This document shows positions 14,614 to 23,622 of a stretch of DNA of 50,700 nt, in pieces. The DNA lies in contig JAHBZZ010000023.1 in assembly GCA_019635215.1 (NCBI GenBank), forward strand, positions 1 through 50,700, read 5' to 3'. Under the pieces are notes generated by a model. It had not been told where the DNA came from, made no database searches, and saw only the letters and a program-made list of their open reading frames with translations. The translations under genes were made by a program, and so were the position numbers. The DNA comes from Nitrosomonas sp. GTDB lineage: Bacteria; Pseudomonadota; Gammaproteobacteria; Burkholderiales; Nitrosomonadaceae. Each line of letters begins with the position of its first letter. Within the stretch, counting starts at the first letter, position 1.

Positions 14614-15927
14614 ATGTTTGCTCTGATACAAACAGGAAGAAAATGTTTTTTTGCACTCATTGTATTGTTGCTGCTGAGTTTTGTCCCAGTTAGCCAGACA
14701 TGGGCCAATTCACGTTACGCTTCGATCGTGATAGATGCCAATACGGGTGAAGTGCTGCATGAATCGAATGCAAATGCGAGCCGCTATCCGGCTTCCTTAA
14801 CCAAGATGATGACGCTCTATATGTTGTTTGAAGCCATAGAGCGAAAAAAAATGAACCTGAATACGCAAATGCCGGTATCTGCGCATGCTGCATCTATGCC
14901 ACAGACGAATATTGGTTTGCGTGCAGGGGAAACACTGAGTGTACGAGATGCCATTTCTGCGCTAATCGTGCGTTCCGCGAATGATGCTGCGGCGGTTGTG
15001 GCCGAAGCACTCGGTAATACGGAATCCAACTTTGGTACTATGATGACGCAAAAAGCGCGTCAATTAGGCATGACTGCGACGACTTTTCGTAATGCATCCG
15101 GTTTGCCAAACAGCGCGCAGAAAACAACCGCGCGTGATATGGCGAGGCTGTCATCTCGGTTGATGAAAGATTTTCCTCAGTATTATCATTATTTCTCCAC
15201 ACCATCGTTTCGCTACAAAGGAAGAACATACAATAGCCATAATCGAATGGTACGAAACACCCAGGGCGTGGATGGACTGAAGACCGGTTTCATAAGGGCT
15301 TCTGGGTTTAATGTTGCAACCTCGGCAAAGCGCAATAACAGGAGGGTTATTGCGGTAGTCATGGGGGGTAACACAGCTGCGGCGCGTGATCAGCATGTAG
15401 CTCAGTTATTGGATCGCAGTTTTAATCAAATTGCTTCAAGGGTTGCATCAAGACCAGTAAATAGAAATCAGAATGCTGGAAAGATGATTGCCAAAGCGCC
15501 GATTCCGGTTGCGAAACCATCAATTGTCTTAGCACGTGCAAATCCAGATCCTGCTGCAATTCTTCGTGGTGAAATACCACCGTCATCGAATCATTCAGGG
15601 GGTTATGTCACACCAGCATCGTTTGTTGTTCCTGCTGTCTCGGCGCCTAGGATCACTCAAGTCACTCAAAGTGTGCCGCAGGCGGCGCATCATGACAGCT
15701 GGGCGGTTCAGATTGGCTCATATCATGAGCCAGACCGCGCGCATGCACAGGCACGTGCTGCAACCCGCTGGGTAGCGGGCGAAGTGGCGGTAGTGGAAGT
15801 TGAAATCAGCAATCGCACCGTATATCGCGCCAGATTGATCGGTTTCCAGAAAAAACAGGCGCATACCGTTTGTCAGAATTTGTCACGTCAGGGAATGGAT
15901 TGCCTGGTTGTGCGTTCGCATGGCTAA
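14614..15927 (+). CDS. D-alanyl-D-alanine carboxypeptidase with C-terminal SPOR domain
   Basis: The start ATG 14614 follows AGAGAGG and begins a clear signal peptide (CFFALIVLLLLSFVPVSQTWA), so the in-frame upstream ATG at 14533 is rejected. The 437-residue protein has the three penicillin-binding motifs of low-molecular-weight PBPs: SLTK (Ser61, Lys64), SAN (Ser121, Asn123) and KTG (223-225). It trims the terminal D-Ala from peptidoglycan pentapeptides. Residues ~370-437 (SWAVQIGSYHE... to ...MDCLVVRS) form a SPOR domain, which binds denuded glycan at the division site, replacing the usual DacA-type beta domain and amphipathic anchor. This suggests septum-directed activity. It is monocistronic. 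Confidence 0.88.
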   Translation: MFALIQTGRKCFFALIVLLLLSFVPVSQTWANSRYASIVIDANTGEVLHESNANASRYPASLTKMMTLYMLFEAIERKKMNLNTQMPVSAHAASMPQTNIGLRAGETLSVRDAISALIVRSANDAAAVVAEALGNTESNFGTMMTQKARQLGMTATTFRNASGLPNSAQKTTARDMARLSSRLMKDFPQYYHYFSTPSFRYKGRTYNSHNRMVRNTQGVDGLKTGFIRASGFNVATSAKRNNRRVIAVVMGGNTAAARDQHVAQLLDRSFNQIASRVASRPVNRNQNAGKMIAKAPIPVAKPSIVLARANPDPAAILRGEIPPSSNHSGGYVTPASFVVPAVSAPRITQVTQSVPQAAHHDSWAVQIGSYHEPDRAHAQARAATRWVAGEVAVVEVEISNRTVYRARLIGFQKKQAHTVCQNLSRQGMDCLVVRSHG

Positions 15928-16161
15928 CGGGATTACTGCACTTTCTTTTGGCGTGATTCAGTGCAAATGTTTTTATGTATAAATGAGTATCTTGTTATGA
16001 AGATTTCATTTGATTTTTGAATACCCCACTTTCGAAAAGAAGCTCTGTAAGCCTTATTTTGTCGGGTTTTCCTGGAAAATAAGCACAGATTGTGCATATT
16101 GTCTTGAAACCGGTTGTTCTGTTTGCAAAGACCAAGGTGCTACATTATAAAAGTATTCTCT

Positions 16162-17052
16162 ATGAAAACTATCGTCAAAAAGCTGCTTGTACCAACGCCA
16201 TCACAAAACGGGACACAAAAAAAACCTCACCATATTGCTTATACCGATTGGGGTAAGCCGGATAATCCTCATGTTATTATTTGTGTACACGGATTAACAC
16301 GAAATTGTCGGGATTTTGATTTTTTGGCAACAGCACTTTCTTCAGATTATCGCATCATCTGTCCGGATGTTGTCGGGCGAGGCCAAAGCGATTGGCTTGA
16401 GGATGGGAGAGACTATGATTATTATCCATTGTATCTTTCAGATGCCTCAACACTCATTGCATTTATTCAGAGTCAGTACCAGGTTCCCATTACAATCAAT
16501 TGGGTGGGTATATCAATGGGTGGCTTGATCGGGATGATGATCGCGATACAATCTGAAATCAGAATCAACAAACTGGTGATGAGTGATATTGGTCCGTTAA
16601 TTCCTGCCGCTGCTTTAAAAAGAATAGCCGAATATGTTGGAAAAGATATACGCTTCGACAATCTTGATGAATTTGAGGTATATATCCGGAAAATTTCAGC
16701 ACCATTCGGGCCATTGTCGGACGACCAATGGCACCATCTGACAATACATAGTGTTCGATTGCTCAATGATGGCACCTATGGTTTCTGCTATGACCCCAAA
16801 ATATCTGAAAGCTTTAGAACGCATGTGCTATGTGAGGATATCGATTTATGGCAGTACTGGGATATGCTGCAGACATCGACATTGGTAATACGGGGATCCG
16901 AATCTGATGTATTGTTTGCTCAAACCGCAGCAGCAATGCAGGAAAGAGGCCCAAAGGCTAAGTTAATCGAATTGCCTGGAATCGGACATGCACCGACTTT
17001 ATTGGATGAAAAGCAGATCTCGATTGTGAAGGATTTTTTATTAGATGATTAA
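16162..17052 (+). CDS. Alpha/beta-hydrolase
   Basis: ATG 16162 gives a 296-residue cytosolic protein; an upstream TTG at 16114 is less likely. The alpha/beta-hydrolase fold is shown by the oxyanion strand-turn VIICVHGLTRNCRDFDFLA, CPDVVGRGQSDW, the nucleophile elbow WVGISMGGLIGM (Ser in GISMG), an Asp-containing RGSESDVLF strand and the catalytic His in GIGHAPTL. Similar hydrolases cleave esters or C-C bonds; substrate is not predictable. It is flanked by noncoding sequence and by repeat family 1 downstream. In 15928-16161 I see only a weak hairpin (TGCACT/AGTGCA near 15944-15972), a possible terminator for the carboxypeptidase. Confidence 0.8.
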   Translation: MKTIVKKLLVPTPSQNGTQKKPHHIAYTDWGKPDNPHVIICVHGLTRNCRDFDFLATALSSDYRIICPDVVGRGQSDWLEDGRDYDYYPLYLSDASTLIAFIQSQYQVPITINWVGISMGGLIGMMIAIQSEIRINKLVMSDIGPLIPAAALKRIAEYVGKDIRFDNLDEFEVYIRKISAPFGPLSDDQWHHLTIHSVRLLNDGTYGFCYDPKISESFRTHVLCEDIDLWQYWDMLQTSTLVIRGSESDVLFAQTAAAMQERGPKAKLIELPGIGHAPTLLDEKQISIVKDFLLDD

Positions 17053-17070
17053 GTATCTGGTTGGCTTAAT

Positions 17071-17217
17071 TAAGAATCTGTTTATGATCTCACCGAAGGA
17101 TGCATTGCTGCGTTAAAATCGAACTCAAAATACCTACATACACCAAGTATGCTGCGCTTTTTCGTTCAATTTTGTCTTACACTGTCCCCCTTGATCGAAA
17201 CCTTGAACAAGTTCTAA
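17071..17217. repeat. MITE-like repeat family 1, 147-bp copy
   Basis: It begins TAAGAATCTG and ends AAGTTCTAA; the two ends are imperfect inverted repeats over about 30 bases. The whole unit aligns with the larger copy at 50490-50700, which has ~64 extra bases in its middle. It contains no coding frame. It occupies most of the noncoding stretch 17053-17409, in which I see no other feature. Confidence 0.75.
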
Positions 17218-17409
17218 GAAAAGCATTACTTCATAAATTTGTACATATAGCGTTAAGTTCTTCTTAATAATCATTTCAATTTTCCGATGTAAATTAAGTC
17301 TGCCTGCTCAGTAGATTAAATGCTTTGTAGAGAGACAAAATTTTCATTAACTAATCATTGAAATGGATGAATGAAAACTGTTTGTCCGGATTATTTTAAA
17401 GGAGAAAAG

Positions 17410-17703
17410 ATGAAAAAACGTTTAATTTTAATTGTTCTGATATTTTTGTTTTCTGGCCAAGCATATGCTGCTGTCGACATCAATACTGCAACACAAGCTG
17501 AGCTTGAGACACTTCAAGGTATCGGTCCTGCTAAGGCGAAAGCAATTATCGAATATCGCGAAAAGAATGGTTCATTCACGTCGATAGAAGGTCTGGCGGC
17601 CGTTAGTGGTATCGGTCCAGGAACAATGAAACAGCTTGGTGACAGCATTACTGTCGGGAATTCGCAGACTGTGGAAACGGCAGTGGCTGTAACAAGTCCA
17701 TAA
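17410..17703 (+). CDS. ComEA-like helix-hairpin-helix DNA-binding protein
   Basis: ATG 17410 follows AAAGGAGA, the best ribosome site nearby. The 97-residue product has a signal peptide (LILIVLIFLFSGQAYA) and then a tandem helix-hairpin-helix unit: VDINTATQAELETLQGIGPAKAKAIIEYR and FTSIEGLAAVSGIGPGTMKQL. This is the ComEA C-terminal domain, which binds double-stranded DNA without sequence preference in the periplasm. In competent bacteria ComEA pulls DNA across the outer membrane; no other competence genes are adjacent, so a role in DNA uptake is inferred from family only. A terminator follows directly. Confidence 0.85.
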   Translation: MKKRLILIVLIFLFSGQAYAAVDINTATQAELETLQGIGPAKAKAIIEYREKNGSFTSIEGLAAVSGIGPGTMKQLGDSITVGNSQTVETAVAVTSP

Positions 17704-17730
17704 AATAAGTAAAATACGAGTTCGTGAAAG

Positions 17731-17766
17731 AAAAGCTTTCAGGATCAATTCCTGAAAGCTTTTTTG
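17731..17766 (+). terminator. Rho-independent terminator of the comEA-like gene
   Basis: A 14-bp stem (AAAAGCTTTCAGGA with TCCTGAAAGCTTTT) with a 5-base loop ends in a T run (TTTTTTG). It lies 27 bases after the stop codon. Confidence 0.85.
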
Positions 17767-17848
17767 TGTTTCGTGAATTATTGATTAATTGTTTTTCTAT
17801 AATATTGCAGGCAATCTCTGGAATATTGTCACTGTTTATTATTAATCC

Positions 17849-18595
17849 ATGGAACATTATTCAATGGAAAAAATTCGTTTATCTAAACTGATGTCAGAAC
17901 AAGGCATATGCTCGCGGCGTGAAGCGGATCAATATATTGAGCGTGGTTGGGTATTTGTTGATGGAAAACAGATATCCGAGCTGGGCAGTAAAATTTTCTC
18001 TACGCAGAAAATTACACTGCATAAACTTGCGCTAACGCAACAAACTCAACTTGTCACGATTTTGCTTAATAAACCAGTTGGGTACGTTTCCGGACAAGCA
18101 GAGTCCGGATATTCGCCGGCAATTCATTTAATCAAGCCAGAGCGGCAGTTTTGTGCAAAACCATCATGCCGGCAATTCAGAAACAATCATTTGAGAAATC
18201 TGGCGCCAGCCGGACGACTGGATATTGATTCGCAGGGGTTGTTGGTTCTTACTCAGGATGGGCGTATCGCCAAACAATTAATCGGCAGCGAGTCGGCAAT
18301 AGAAAAAGAATATTTGGTCAGAGTAAAAGGTGATCTTCCGCCTGAAAAACTGACATTGCTCAATTATGGATTAAATCTGGATGGTAAGGCGCTGAAGCCG
18401 GCGCAGGTGAGTTGGCAAAATAAAGATCAACTGCGCTTTGTCTTACGCGAAGGCAAAAAACGTCAAATACGCCGCATGTGTGAAATGGTTAATTTGCATG
18501 TAACCGGCCTAAAACGCGTGCGGATTGGAAAAATCAGATTGGGTAACCTGCCGGAAGGAATGTGGCGATATCTTGAGGACAGAGAGCGTTTCTGA
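17849..18595 (+). CDS. RluF/RsuA-family pseudouridine synthase
   Basis: A 248-residue protein with an N-terminal S4 RNA-binding domain ([32 protein letters not shown]) and a catalytic domain containing the family motif [17 protein letters not shown], where the Asp of GRLD is the nucleophile, followed by KEYLVRVKG and the C-terminal [13 protein letters not shown]. It isomerises specific uridines in rRNA or tRNA. The motif details and the absence of long insertions are closest to RluF (23S rRNA) among E. coli relatives, but RsuA- and RluB/E-type enzymes share them. ATG 17849 is taken as start; ATG 17864 is equally possible, neither having a good ribosome site. Confidence 0.82.
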   Translation: MEHYSMEKIRLSKLMSEQGICSRREADQYIERGWVFVDGKQISELGSKIFSTQKITLHKLALTQQTQLVTILLNKPVGYVSGQAESGYSPAIHLIKPERQFCAKPSCRQFRNNHLRNLAPAGRLDIDSQGLLVLTQDGRIAKQLIGSESAIEKEYLVRVKGDLPPEKLTLLNYGLNLDGKALKPAQVSWQNKDQLRFVLREGKKRQIRRMCEMVNLHVTGLKRVRIGKIRLGNLPEGMWRYLEDRERF

Positions 18596-18716
18596 ATTTT
18601 TTCAAACTTTCAATCAAGAATAGCTTGAAACAGAAAAGCTCGTGAATTGCATCAATTTATGATTAAATGCGTTAAAAAGTAAATGTTTCTTAACTTAACT
18701 CAATCAGGAGAGTTTG

Positions 18717-18998
18717 ATGGCTAGGGCAAGCGCGCGGCATATTTTGGTGGGGACCGAGGAAGAGTGTAATCATTTGAAGGATAAAATCACTCACGGCGCT
18801 GACTTCGGTGAAATTGCGCAACAGCATTCATTATGTCCCTCAGGTAAACAAGGTGGTGAACTTGGTGAGTTCGGGCCAGGGCAAATGGTGAAAGAATTTG
18901 ATGTGGTGGTTTTCAGTGCACCTGTAGGTGAAGTGCAAGGTCCAGTAAAAACGCAATTCGGATACCACTTAGTAGAGGTCACTGAGCGTAAAGACTGA
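18717..18998 (+). CDS. ppiC: Parvulin-type peptidyl-prolyl isomerase PpiC
   Basis: ATG 18717 follows CAGGAGA at 18705-18711; a TTG just before it is rejected. The 93-residue product matches E. coli PpiC in length and is a lone parvulin domain without a signal peptide, hence cytosolic: ASARHILVGTEEECNHLKDKI, then GADFGEIAQQHSLCPSGKQGGELGEFGPGQMVKEFD, then FGYHLVEVTER. These carry the conserved HIL, the CPS...GG...G and the FGYH active-site His. It accelerates prolyl cis-trans isomerisation during folding. It is monocistronic, bounded by a strong terminator. Confidence 0.92.
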   Translation: MARASARHILVGTEEECNHLKDKITHGADFGEIAQQHSLCPSGKQGGELGEFGPGQMVKEFDVVVFSAPVGEVQGPVKTQFGYHLVEVTERKD

Positions 18999-19020
18999 AG
19001 TTCGCTGTCAATAAAGGTTA

Positions 19021-19055
19021 AACGAAGGGGAGCCACTGTGAGCTCCCCTTCGTTT
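19021..19055 (+). terminator. Terminator after ppiC
   Basis: A 13-bp perfect stem (19021-19033 with 19042-19054, AACGAAGGGGAGC and its complement) lies 23 bases past the ppiC stop and ends in GTTTATC. The T run is short. Confidence 0.7.
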
Positions 19056-19085
19056 ATCAAAGTTGTTTGTATTCAGAATTAATTA

Positions 19086-20849
19086 ATGAAGTATCAAGTA
19101 CCTGAGGGAAAGAATCGTTGGCAGATTGTTAGAGAGCTATGGGGCTTTGTTTTGCCTTATCAGCGTCAGATCATTTACAGTTTGTTGGCGTTGTTATTTA
19201 CGGCGGCAATAACCCTGTCAATCGGGCAAGGTATTCGTCTGTTAATTGATCACGGATTTGCGACACAATCCCGACTGCTATTGGGTCAGTATGTGGTTAT
19301 TTTTTTATGTCTGGTACTGGCGCTCGCAGTAGGCACATTTACCCGTTATTACTGGGTAACTTGGTTAGGTGAGCGCGTTATAGCGGATATTCGTTGCAGT
19401 GTATTTAATCATTTGATTCATCTTCATCCGGGTTTTTTTGAAAAAAACCGCGGTTCAGAAATTCAGTCCCGGCTTACGGTGGATATGACGTTACTACAGT
19501 CTGTCATAGGTTCGTCAATCTCCTTCGCGCTGCGCAATTTGATTATGATGATTGGCGGCATTATTTGGTTGTTCGTAACGAATGCGAAGCTGACAATTAT
19601 TGTTTTGGTTTGTGTGCCATTGGTGGTTGTGCCTATCTTGGTTTTCGGGCGACGCGTACGCGGATTGTCCAGAGAAAGCCAAGACAGGATAGCTATGGTA
19701 GGTGCGTATGTCGGTGAGATGTTGAGTCAGATTAAAACGGTTCAGGCTTATAATCATCAGCCCATAGATCAGCGGAAATTTCATGATTATGTGGAAGATG
19801 CTTTTATAGTTGCAAAGCGCCGTATTACTCAACGGGCATTTTTGGTAACTGTGGTTATCATTCTGGTATTGGGTGCCGTAGGCATGATGCTTTGGATTGG
19901 TGGCATCGATGTGATTGAAGGCCGCATTAGTGGAGGTGAGTTAGCTGCTTTCATATTTTATAGTGTTATTGTGGGTTCCGCTGTGGCTTCAATTTCAGAA
20001 GTGGTCGGTGAATTGCAGCGTGCAGCCGGTGCGGCTGAACGCACCATGGAACTTCTGCGGGCGCCAAGCAAAATACAGACCCCTTTGATTGCGCAAGCGC
20101 TGCCCAAGGTGTCGGGTGCTATTACAATCGATAATATATCTTTTGTATATCCTTCGCGTGCGGATGTTTTTGCAATTGATCGGTTCTCTTTACAAATTAA
20201 TTCGGGTGAGACCTTAGCGCTGGTCGGACCTTCGGGCGCGGGTAAATCGACTTTGTTTGATTTGCTGTTACGTTTTTATGATTGCCAATCAGGAAATATC
20301 AAACTGGATGGGATCGATATTCGTCAGGTAGATCTTTTTGCATTACGCAGATGTTATGCACTGGTATCGCAAACACCTGTGCTGTTTTATGGTTCAATTT
20401 ATGAGAATCTGCGATATGCCAATCCCGATGCGACACAATCAGAGGTTGAGGTAGCTGCAACGCTAGCCTTTGCACATGATTTTATATGTGAATTACCGCA
20501 AGGCTATCAGACGCAACTGGGCGAAGGAGGACAGGGCCTATCAGGAGGACAGAAGCAGCGATTAGCCATTGCGCGGGCAATATTGGCAGATGCGCCGATA
20601 TTATTACTGGATGAGGCAACCAGTGCGCTGGATGCGCAAAGCGAATATTGGGTACAGCAGGCACTTGGGCAGCTAATGATTAATCGAACCACGCTAGTGA
20701 TAGCGCATCGATTGTCTACAGTGCAAGCGGCAGATCGAATAGCTGTTCTTAATCATGGGCGACTGGAAGCAATCGGTAAGCATGCAGAATTAATTGCGAC
20801 AAATCAATTATATTCTCAATTGGCTTCTTTGCAGTTCAAATCGGCGTAA
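19086..20849 (+). CDS. MsbA-like ABC exporter (fused membrane and ATPase domains)
   Basis: A 587-residue half-transporter: an N-terminal six-helix exporter domain (~25-315) followed by an ATPase domain (~340-585) with Walker A GPSGAGKST, Q-loop in YALVSQTPVLF, signature LSGGQKQRLAIARA, Walker B ILLLDEATSALD and H-loop AHRLS. It works as a homodimer in the inner membrane. The family includes MsbA lipid flippases and an MsbA-related group common in proteobacteria; without LPS genes adjacent the substrate is unknown. It lies 26 bases past the ppiC terminator and is probably transcribed alone, ahead of the atp operon. Confidence 0.87.
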   Translation: MKYQVPEGKNRWQIVRELWGFVLPYQRQIIYSLLALLFTAAITLSIGQGIRLLIDHGFATQSRLLLGQYVVIFLCLVLALAVGTFTRYYWVTWLGERVIADIRCSVFNHLIHLHPGFFEKNRGSEIQSRLTVDMTLLQSVIGSSISFALRNLIMMIGGIIWLFVTNAKLTIIVLVCVPLVVVPILVFGRRVRGLSRESQDRIAMVGAYVGEMLSQIKTVQAYNHQPIDQRKFHDYVEDAFIVAKRRITQRAFLVTVVIILVLGAVGMMLWIGGIDVIEGRISGGELAAFIFYSVIVGSAVASISEVVGELQRAAGAAERTMELLRAPSKIQTPLIAQALPKVSGAITIDNISFVYPSRADVFAIDRFSLQINSGETLALVGPSGAGKSTLFDLLLRFYDCQSGNIKLDGIDIRQVDLFALRRCYALVSQTPVLFYGSIYENLRYANPDATQSEVEVAATLAFAHDFICELPQGYQTQLGEGGQGLSGGQKQRLAIARAILADAPILLLDEATSALDAQSEYWVQQALGQLMINRTTLVIAHRLSTVQAADRIAVLNHGRLEAIGKHAELIATNQLYSQLASLQFKSA

Positions 20850-20942
20850 AGTTGCTGTATGAAATAGAAGATATGTTTTGTACGGCAGGTTTGATTTTAA
20901 ATTGCAAGTTAGAAAATAAATACCTATGTTAAGCATTTGACA

Positions 20943-20971
20943 TTGACTGAGTATGGATATCAGTTTAGAAT
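20943..20971 (+). promoter_or_regulatory. Probable sigma70 promoter of the atp operon
   Basis: TTGACT (20943-20948) and TAGAAT (20966-20971) are 17 bases apart, each one base off consensus, and lie 49 bases before the atpI start codon in the noncoding gap after the ABC exporter gene. Confidence 0.55.
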
Positions 20972-21019
20972 CCCGCTTTTTTATGGCGTAGAGAAGGGGC
21001 TTGCTCCAGGATAAAGTCG

Positions 21020-21409
21020 ATGTCGTCTTGGATAACGGTAAAGCCGCTACAAATAGTTCTGCGCTGGCAACTACTCGGCACGGCAATAATTACAATTGGA
21101 TTGGCCATGCTCTATGATTCTGAAGTTGCTGTATCGGCATTATTAGGAGGGATGATCAGTGTTATCTCTTCGACAGTATTTGCAGTGATTGTTTCCCGTC
21201 ATCGAGGATATACGGCTGGTGGAACGATCAGAACCGCATTGAGAGCTGAAGCGGTTAAAATTACACTGATTATTCTTATGCTCTGGTTAGTATTTAAATT
21301 ATATGAAGGTGTAAATGCGTTGGCATTTATAGGGACGTTTATATTGACAGTCATAATGCACAGCATGGCATTGTTTGTGTCAGAAAGTAATAAAAAAGAA
21401 ATAACGTAA
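21020..21409 (+). CDS. atpI: ATP synthase protein I
   Basis: A 129-residue membrane protein with four hydrophobic segments, first gene of the ATP synthase operon. AtpI aids assembly or stability of the c-ring and is not part of the finished enzyme. The sequence has the family's AMLYDSEVAVSALLGGMISVISS stretch. AGGA lies upstream of ATG 21020. Identification rests on position just before atpB as well as on the hydrophobic pattern. Confidence 0.83.
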   Translation: MSSWITVKPLQIVLRWQLLGTAIITIGLAMLYDSEVAVSALLGGMISVISSTVFAVIVSRHRGYTAGGTIRTALRAEAVKITLIILMLWLVFKLYEGVNALAFIGTFILTVIMHSMALFVSESNKKEIT

Positions 21410-21439
21410 ATTTTAGAAAAATCTTACAAGTAGACAGCG

Positions 21440-22249
21440 ATGGCAGCGGATATAGAGCTTACCCCGACTAAATATATCGATCACCATTTAACCCATATGA
21501 CCGTTCAGGTCAAAGATGGAGCATTCTGGACATTGCATCTGGATACGTTGGTAACGTCAGTTATTTTGGGGCTTATCGGAATGGGGTTTGTGTGGTTGGT
21601 AGTACGCAAAGCAACTCCGGGAGTTCCGAGCAAACGCCAGGCTTTTGTTGAGTTGATGATAGAGTTCATCGATAACGAAGTGAAAAATACTTTTCATGGA
21701 AATCGGCATGTGTTTGTGGCGCCGACAGCATTGACCATATTTATCTGGGTGTTGTTAATGAATACCATGGATATTATGCCCATTGATATTACAGCCTGGG
21801 TTATAGAAAATATCTTTGGGGTGCACTACTGGAAGATAGTTCCGACAACAGATGTCAACACCACTTTTGCATTGGCATTAACGATCTGGTTCCTGATGAT
21901 TTTCTTTAGTGTGAAAGTCAAAGGATTGGGGGGGTGGATGCATGAGTTGTTTTGTACGCCATTTGGAAAAAATCCATTATTGTGGATTCTGAATCTGTTG
22001 TTTAATTTCATAGAGTATGTTTCAAAACCGCTTTCTCATTCATTGCGCTTGTTTGGTAATATTTACGCGGGTGAAATTATATTCTTGTTGTTAGGCATGT
22101 GGGCTGCAACGGGGGTAGCGGGTACGATTTTCGGTGCGGTGCTTGGCGCTGGTTGGGCAATATTTCATATTTTAATTGTGACTCTGCAAGCATTTATATT
22201 CATGATGCTGGCGGTTGTGTATATTTCAATGGCGCATGAGTCGCATTAA
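21440..22249 (+). CDS. atpB: F-type ATP synthase subunit a
   Basis: A 269-residue integral membrane subunit forming the two proton half-channels of Fo. The conserved block [21 protein letters not shown] contains the essential Arg facing the c-ring, and the C-terminal helix ([21 protein letters not shown]) carries the conserved Gln and hydrophobic face. Length matches beta- and gammaproteobacterial AtpB. It starts 30 bases after atpI. Confidence 0.97.
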   Translation: MAADIELTPTKYIDHHLTHMTVQVKDGAFWTLHLDTLVTSVILGLIGMGFVWLVVRKATPGVPSKRQAFVELMIEFIDNEVKNTFHGNRHVFVAPTALTIFIWVLLMNTMDIMPIDITAWVIENIFGVHYWKIVPTTDVNTTFALALTIWFLMIFFSVKVKGLGGWMHELFCTPFGKNPLLWILNLLFNFIEYVSKPLSHSLRLFGNIYAGEIIFLLLGMWAATGVAGTIFGAVLGAGWAIFHILIVTLQAFIFMMLAVVYISMAHESH

Positions 22250-22280
22250 TTTGTTTTTGTTATAAAGTCATTAATTTTAA

Positions 22281-22568
<288 letters not shown>

Positions 22569-22600
22569 AACAAAAATCTAAGAACCAATATGGGTTGGTT

Positions 22601-23074
22601 ATGAATATAAATTTTACATTAGTTTCTCAGGCATTAGCATTTTCAACGTTCATTTGGTTTACTGTTAAATTTGTTTGGCCGCCGTTGTTGCGTGCCATTG
22701 AAGAGCGCCAAAAAACAATAGCGGATGGTTTGGCTGCGGGTGAGCGTGGGCGGCATGAATTGGAGTTGGCCAGTCAGCGTGCGTCGGATATTTTGAAAGA
22801 AGCAAAGCAACAGGCATCTGATGTAATCCTCCAGGCAGAGAAGCGTGCTTCAGAGATTGTGGAAGAAGCAAAGCGTACGGCTAAGGAGGAAGGTGAGCGT
22901 ATTATTACAGGCGCAAAAGCTGAGATCAATCATGAAATATTCGGTGCGAAAGAAGCGTTAAGGCAACATGCGGCTAGTTTGGCGATAGCAGGAGCTGAAA
23001 AAATACTACGTAGAGAAGTCGATGCGAAAGTGCATGCGGATATGTTAGCGTCAATTGAGGAAGATCTAAAATAA
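22601..23074 (+). CDS. atpF: F-type ATP synthase subunit b
   Basis: ATG 22601 gives 157 residues, one more than E. coli subunit b; an in-frame TTG six bases earlier is less likely. An N-terminal membrane helix ([19 protein letters not shown]) is followed by a long charged coiled coil (about residues 35-150) that forms the peripheral stalk linking Fo to F1. The stop codon overlaps the atpH start by one base. Confidence 0.95.
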   Translation: MNINFTLVSQALAFSTFIWFTVKFVWPPLLRAIEERQKTIADGLAAGERGRHELELASQRASDILKEAKQQASDVILQAEKRASEIVEEAKRTAKEEGERIITGAKAEINHEIFGAKEALRQHAASLAIAGAEKILRREVDAKVHADMLASIEEDLK

Positions 23075-23610
23075 TGGCTGAAGCAGTTACGGTGGCAAGG
23101 CCTTATGCTGATGCAGTCTATAAGTTGGCCGTAATCAGGAATGCGTTGGTTGAATGGTCTGAAATGTTGCGTGATGCAGCAGATATAGCAGAAAATGAAA
23201 ATGTTAAGGCATTAATAGGTAATCCGATAGTGACTTCACGACAATTGGGTGAATTGCTACTCGAAATCGGCAAAAATAAATTCAATGAAGATGGGCGTAA
23301 ATTTTTGCTCATGCTTGCAGAAAATGGTCGTGTAGGTTTGTTGCCGCAAATTCGATATTTGTTTGAGCGGCTAAAAGCCCAGCATGATGGTGTCTTGGAG
23401 GCAAATATTGTATCTGCCTTTGAAATAAGCAATAGCCAGCTAGAAAAATTGGTCGGCACATTAGAGCAGAAATTCAAGCGCAAAGTGGAAGCTAAAGTCA
23501 CGGTGAATCCGGAATTGATCGGCGGTGTCATAGTTGAAATCGGTGATGAAGTATTTGATGCTTCTGTACGTGGAAAGCTTGAAGCAATGACGAATGCCCT
23601 TAAAAGCTAG
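23074..23610 (+). CDS. atpH: F-type ATP synthase subunit delta
   Basis: A 178-residue soluble subunit that clamps the peripheral stalk onto the top of F1. The N-terminal helical region begins VARPYADAVYKLAV and the C-terminal signature KRKVEAKVTVNPELIGGVIVEIGDEVFDASVRGKLE is the AtpH/OSCP pattern. It overlaps atpF by one base (TAATG). Confidence 0.96.
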   Translation: MAEAVTVARPYADAVYKLAVIRNALVEWSEMLRDAADIAENENVKALIGNPIVTSRQLGELLLEIGKNKFNEDGRKFLLMLAENGRVGLLPQIRYLFERLKAQHDGVLEANIVSAFEISNSQLEKLVGTLEQKFKRKVEAKVTVNPELIGGVIVEIGDEVFDASVRGKLEAMTNALKS

Positions 23611-23622
23611 GAGTTAAATGAA

